Position numbers and translations under genes: made by a program
Part shown: positions 5,084 through 6,442 of the stretch, in pieces
How the letters are laid out: each line of letters starts with the position of its first letter
Position numbering within the stretch: the first letter of the stretch is position 1
Notes under the pieces: generated by a model
What the model was told of the DNA's origin: nothing
Seen by the model: only the letters and a program-made list of their open reading frames with translations
The model's database searches: none
NCBI GenBank assembly: GCA_016206515.1
Contig: JACQRN010000163.1
Coordinates: forward strand, 1-6,442
Length of the DNA stretch: 6,442 nucleotides
Reading direction: 5' to 3'
Source: Planctomycetota bacterium
GTDB lineage: Bacteria > Planctomycetota > SBBH01 > JACQRN01

Positions 5084-6387
5084 TTAGGTTTACGGAAATC
5101 TACCGTTTTGCCTTGGCGGACCCTTGGCGGACGGGACTCGTCCGCGACCGCCTCGGAGCCCGTCGTCCCCTCCCGGAGAGCGGCGGCCTGGGCGTCCGGC
5201 GCAGGGGCCGGGCCGATCTCCGGCAACCCCGCGACCGCCTCGCGCATCCGCTCGCGGTCGAAGTGCACGTAGGTGCCGAGCGTCATCGTGGGGGTGCTGT
5301 GGCGCATGAGCGTCTGCACCGTCTTGATGTCCGCCCCGCCCTTGACGAGCATCGTCCCGTACGTGTGGCGCAGGGCGTGCAGATCGACCGTCCGGCCCGC
5401 GCCGTCGCGCTTCTCGATCCCTGCCGCCGTCAGGTCCGCGTTGAACGCCCGGAGCAGGTCCTCGGGGACCGCCACGACCGGCTCCGCGTCCCCGGCGGGG
5501 CGGTGACGCTCCTTCCAACCCCGCAGGACAGCCACAAGCCACGCCGGAAGGTCGATGGTCGCCGGGCGCTTCGTCTTGGTCGTCTCGGCCCGGACCGCGA
5601 GCGTCCCCGCCTCCAGGTCCACGTCCGCCCAGCGCAGGAGCCGCAGTTCGTTCAGGCGCAGCCCCGTGAACGCGAGCAGCCTGTAGATCATGCTGTTCCT
5701 CGCTCCCCGGTGGATCGCATCGGTCCTCACCGGCTCGGGGAGTGCGTTCCCCCGACGCGAGCGCTCCATCCGCCGGAGGGGCGACGTCCGTGCCGCCTCG
5801 AACAGCCGCCCCAATTCCTCCCGGCTGAACGCCCGGCGCACCTTCCGCTTCTGGACGATCCTGCGGGGCTTCAAGCACGCCAACGGGTTGTACGGGAGTA
5901 GCCGCGTCGAGACGGCCCAGTTCAGCATCCCGCGCAGCGATTGCAGGTGGAGGTTGACCGTCGCGGCGGAGGGCGGGTTCCCGCCGTCCTCCAGGGCGGC
6001 CAGGAACGCCTCGACCTTCTCCGGCGTCAGGTCGCGCACGGTCCCGGCCCGGGTGTGGGCGAGAGCCAGGTCGATGCGTCTGCGGGTGTTGGCAAGGTAC
6101 GCGGAGGAGACGCGGGACGCCTGCGACACGAGGTAGCGCCCGGCGAGGTCGTGCAGACGGACCGCCCCGGCGTTCTGCGTCGGCAGGCCCGCCCGCTCCC
6201 GCGCCACGTCGGCGAGACACTTCGCCAGGACCTCCTTGGAGACCGCCTGGGTTGCCGCCGCCTTGACCCGTTGCGTCCCGCCCGTGGCGTCCGTGAACTC
6301 GGCGTACCACCACGTCGAGTAGCGGCGCTCCCGCCCCTGTCCGTCCTTTGCCGGGGCGGTGTACCACGGCCTGAATACCCTAGCCAT
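5029..6387 (-). CDS. Tyrosine recombinase (phage-type integrase) of a tRNA-targeted element
   Basis: It catalyses site-specific integration and excision of a mobile element. The product has 452 residues. The N-terminal part (about 20-65) resembles an arm-binding domain rich in Trp/Tyr and Arg. A SAM-like core-binding domain follows at about 75-172 (LHDLAGRYL to LLPYNPL). The catalytic domain at about 185-390 has the full set: R244 in TGLRLNEL, Lys in TKTKR (K271, possibly K273), H337 and R340 in HALRH, H363 in LMRHS, and nucleophile Y373 in GTY. A charged insert at about 201-230 precedes Arg-I, and I recall similar inserts in planctomycete integrases. Residues after 390 are a variable tail; the last 18 are read from antisense tRNA-Val DNA, and the TAA stop lies in the D-loop sequence. 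The ATG at 6387 has GGAGG 5 nt upstream and overlaps an upstream frame by 8 bp. Confidence 0.93.
   Translation of the reverse strand: MARVFRPWYTAPAKDGQGRERRYSTWWYAEFTDATGGTQRVKAAATQAVSKEVLAKCLADVARERAGLPTQNAGAVRLHDLAGRYLVSQASRVSSAYLANTRRRIDLALAHTRAGTVRDLTPEKVEAFLAALEDGGNPPSAATVNLHLQSLRGMLNWAVSTRLLPYNPLACLKPRRIVQKRKVRRAFSREELGRLFEAARTSPLRRMERSRRGNALPEPVRTDAIHRGARNSMIYRLLAFTGLRLNELRLLRWADVDLEAGTLAVRAETTKTKRPATIDLPAWLVAVLRGWKERHRPAGDAEPVVAVPEDLLRAFNADLTAAGIEKRDGAGRTVDLHALRHTYGTMLVKGGADIKTVQTLMRHSTPTMTLGTYVHFDRERMREAVAGLPEIGPAPAPDAQAAALREGTTGSEAVADESRPPRVRQGKTVDFRKPNGRHRTRTCDLYNVSVAL
5092..5109 (+). terminator. Weak candidate terminator after tRNA-Val
   Basis: ACGG (5092-5095) and CCGT (5103-5106) form a 4-bp stem with a 7-nt loop, followed by a TTTT run that starts with the last stem base. 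It lies 8 bp after the tRNA, inside the integrase coding tail. The stem is short, so its activity is doubtful. Confidence 0.25.
5111..5132. repeat. Perfect 11-bp tandem repeat, candidate integrase arm site
   Basis: CCTTGGCGGAC occurs twice, back to back, 28 bp past the tRNA end. On the minus strand it encodes part of the integrase tail (about residues 420-427). Arm-type binding sites of tyrosine integrases are short direct repeats flanking the core site, so this is a good candidate. No third copy was noticed by eye in the window. Confidence 0.5.
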
Positions 6388-6442
6388 GCCGCCCTCCCGT
6401 TCCGTTCCGGATCAGCGTCTCCAGGCCCTGCGCGATCAACCC
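6380..6442 (-). CDS. C-terminal end of an unidentified gene upstream of the integrase (partial)
   Basis: An open frame enters from the right edge and runs 20 codons (GLIAQGLETLIRNGTGGRHG) to a TAG at 6382-6380. It overlaps the integrase start by 8 bp (ATGGCTAG), a typical translational-coupling arrangement. An excisionase or other small helix-turn-helix protein often precedes such integrases, but the visible residues do not identify a family. Confidence 0.45.
   Translation of the reverse strand, partial: GLIAQGLETLIRNGTGGRHG

Noticed and set aside
5090..6367. Second minus-strand frame (425 codons) over the integrase
   Set aside because: It is a shifted shadow of the integrase frame with Gly/Arg/Pro-rich sequence. 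The recombinase catalytic residues are in the other frame.

Overview
This is a GC-rich window with tight gene packing, GTG as well as ATG starts, and flagellar regulation. It suggests a motile, Gram-negative-type environmental bacterium. The Gly/Pro-rich start of the FlgM-like protein and a charged insert in the integrase remind me of Planctomycetota, and a high-GC deltaproteobacterium-like lineage is also possible. The phylum call is an inference from memory and is weak.

Layout. Positions 2-1348 (+ strand) hold a tetratricopeptide-repeat protein, probably cut by the left edge, followed 3 nt later by rpsT (ribosomal protein S20). Positions 1349-1538 are non-coding, between convergent genes, and hold a repeat island. 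Its core is an inverted pair of hairpins, each with a GTAG foot, as in REP/BIME elements. Positions 1539-2039 (- strand) carry a small unknown protein (68 aa) and a FlgM-like anti-sigma-28 factor. A 136-bp gap (2040-2175) with a 9-bp direct repeat separates them from a three-gene minus-strand operon (4901 to 2176). That operon encodes an HDOD regulator flanked by two degenerate receiver-like domains, a DNA-binding-domain-only MerR regulator, and a class I glutamine-amidotransferase-like gamma-glutamyl hydrolase (peptidase C26). The first two genes overlap by 4 bp and the last two are 3 bp apart.

Positions 5010-5083 (+ strand) encode tRNA-Val with anticodon CAC. A tyrosine recombinase on the minus strand faces the tRNA 3' end. 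Its reading frame runs into the tRNA gene and stops in the D-loop. This is the classic geometry of an integrative element sitting in a tRNA gene. The host chromosome is therefore probably to the left of the tRNA, and the element begins there and continues past the right edge. A perfect 11-bp tandem repeat lies 28 bp beyond the tRNA and is a candidate arm-type integrase site. The last 63 bases hold the C-terminal end of another minus-strand gene that overlaps the integrase start by 8 bp.

How the parts may work together: the HDOD-MerR-hydrolase operon and the flgM pair lie in the same direction and may form one signalling/motility neighbourhood, but no sequence feature proves co-transcription. 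The integrase and the cut gene upstream of it belong to a separate mobile module.
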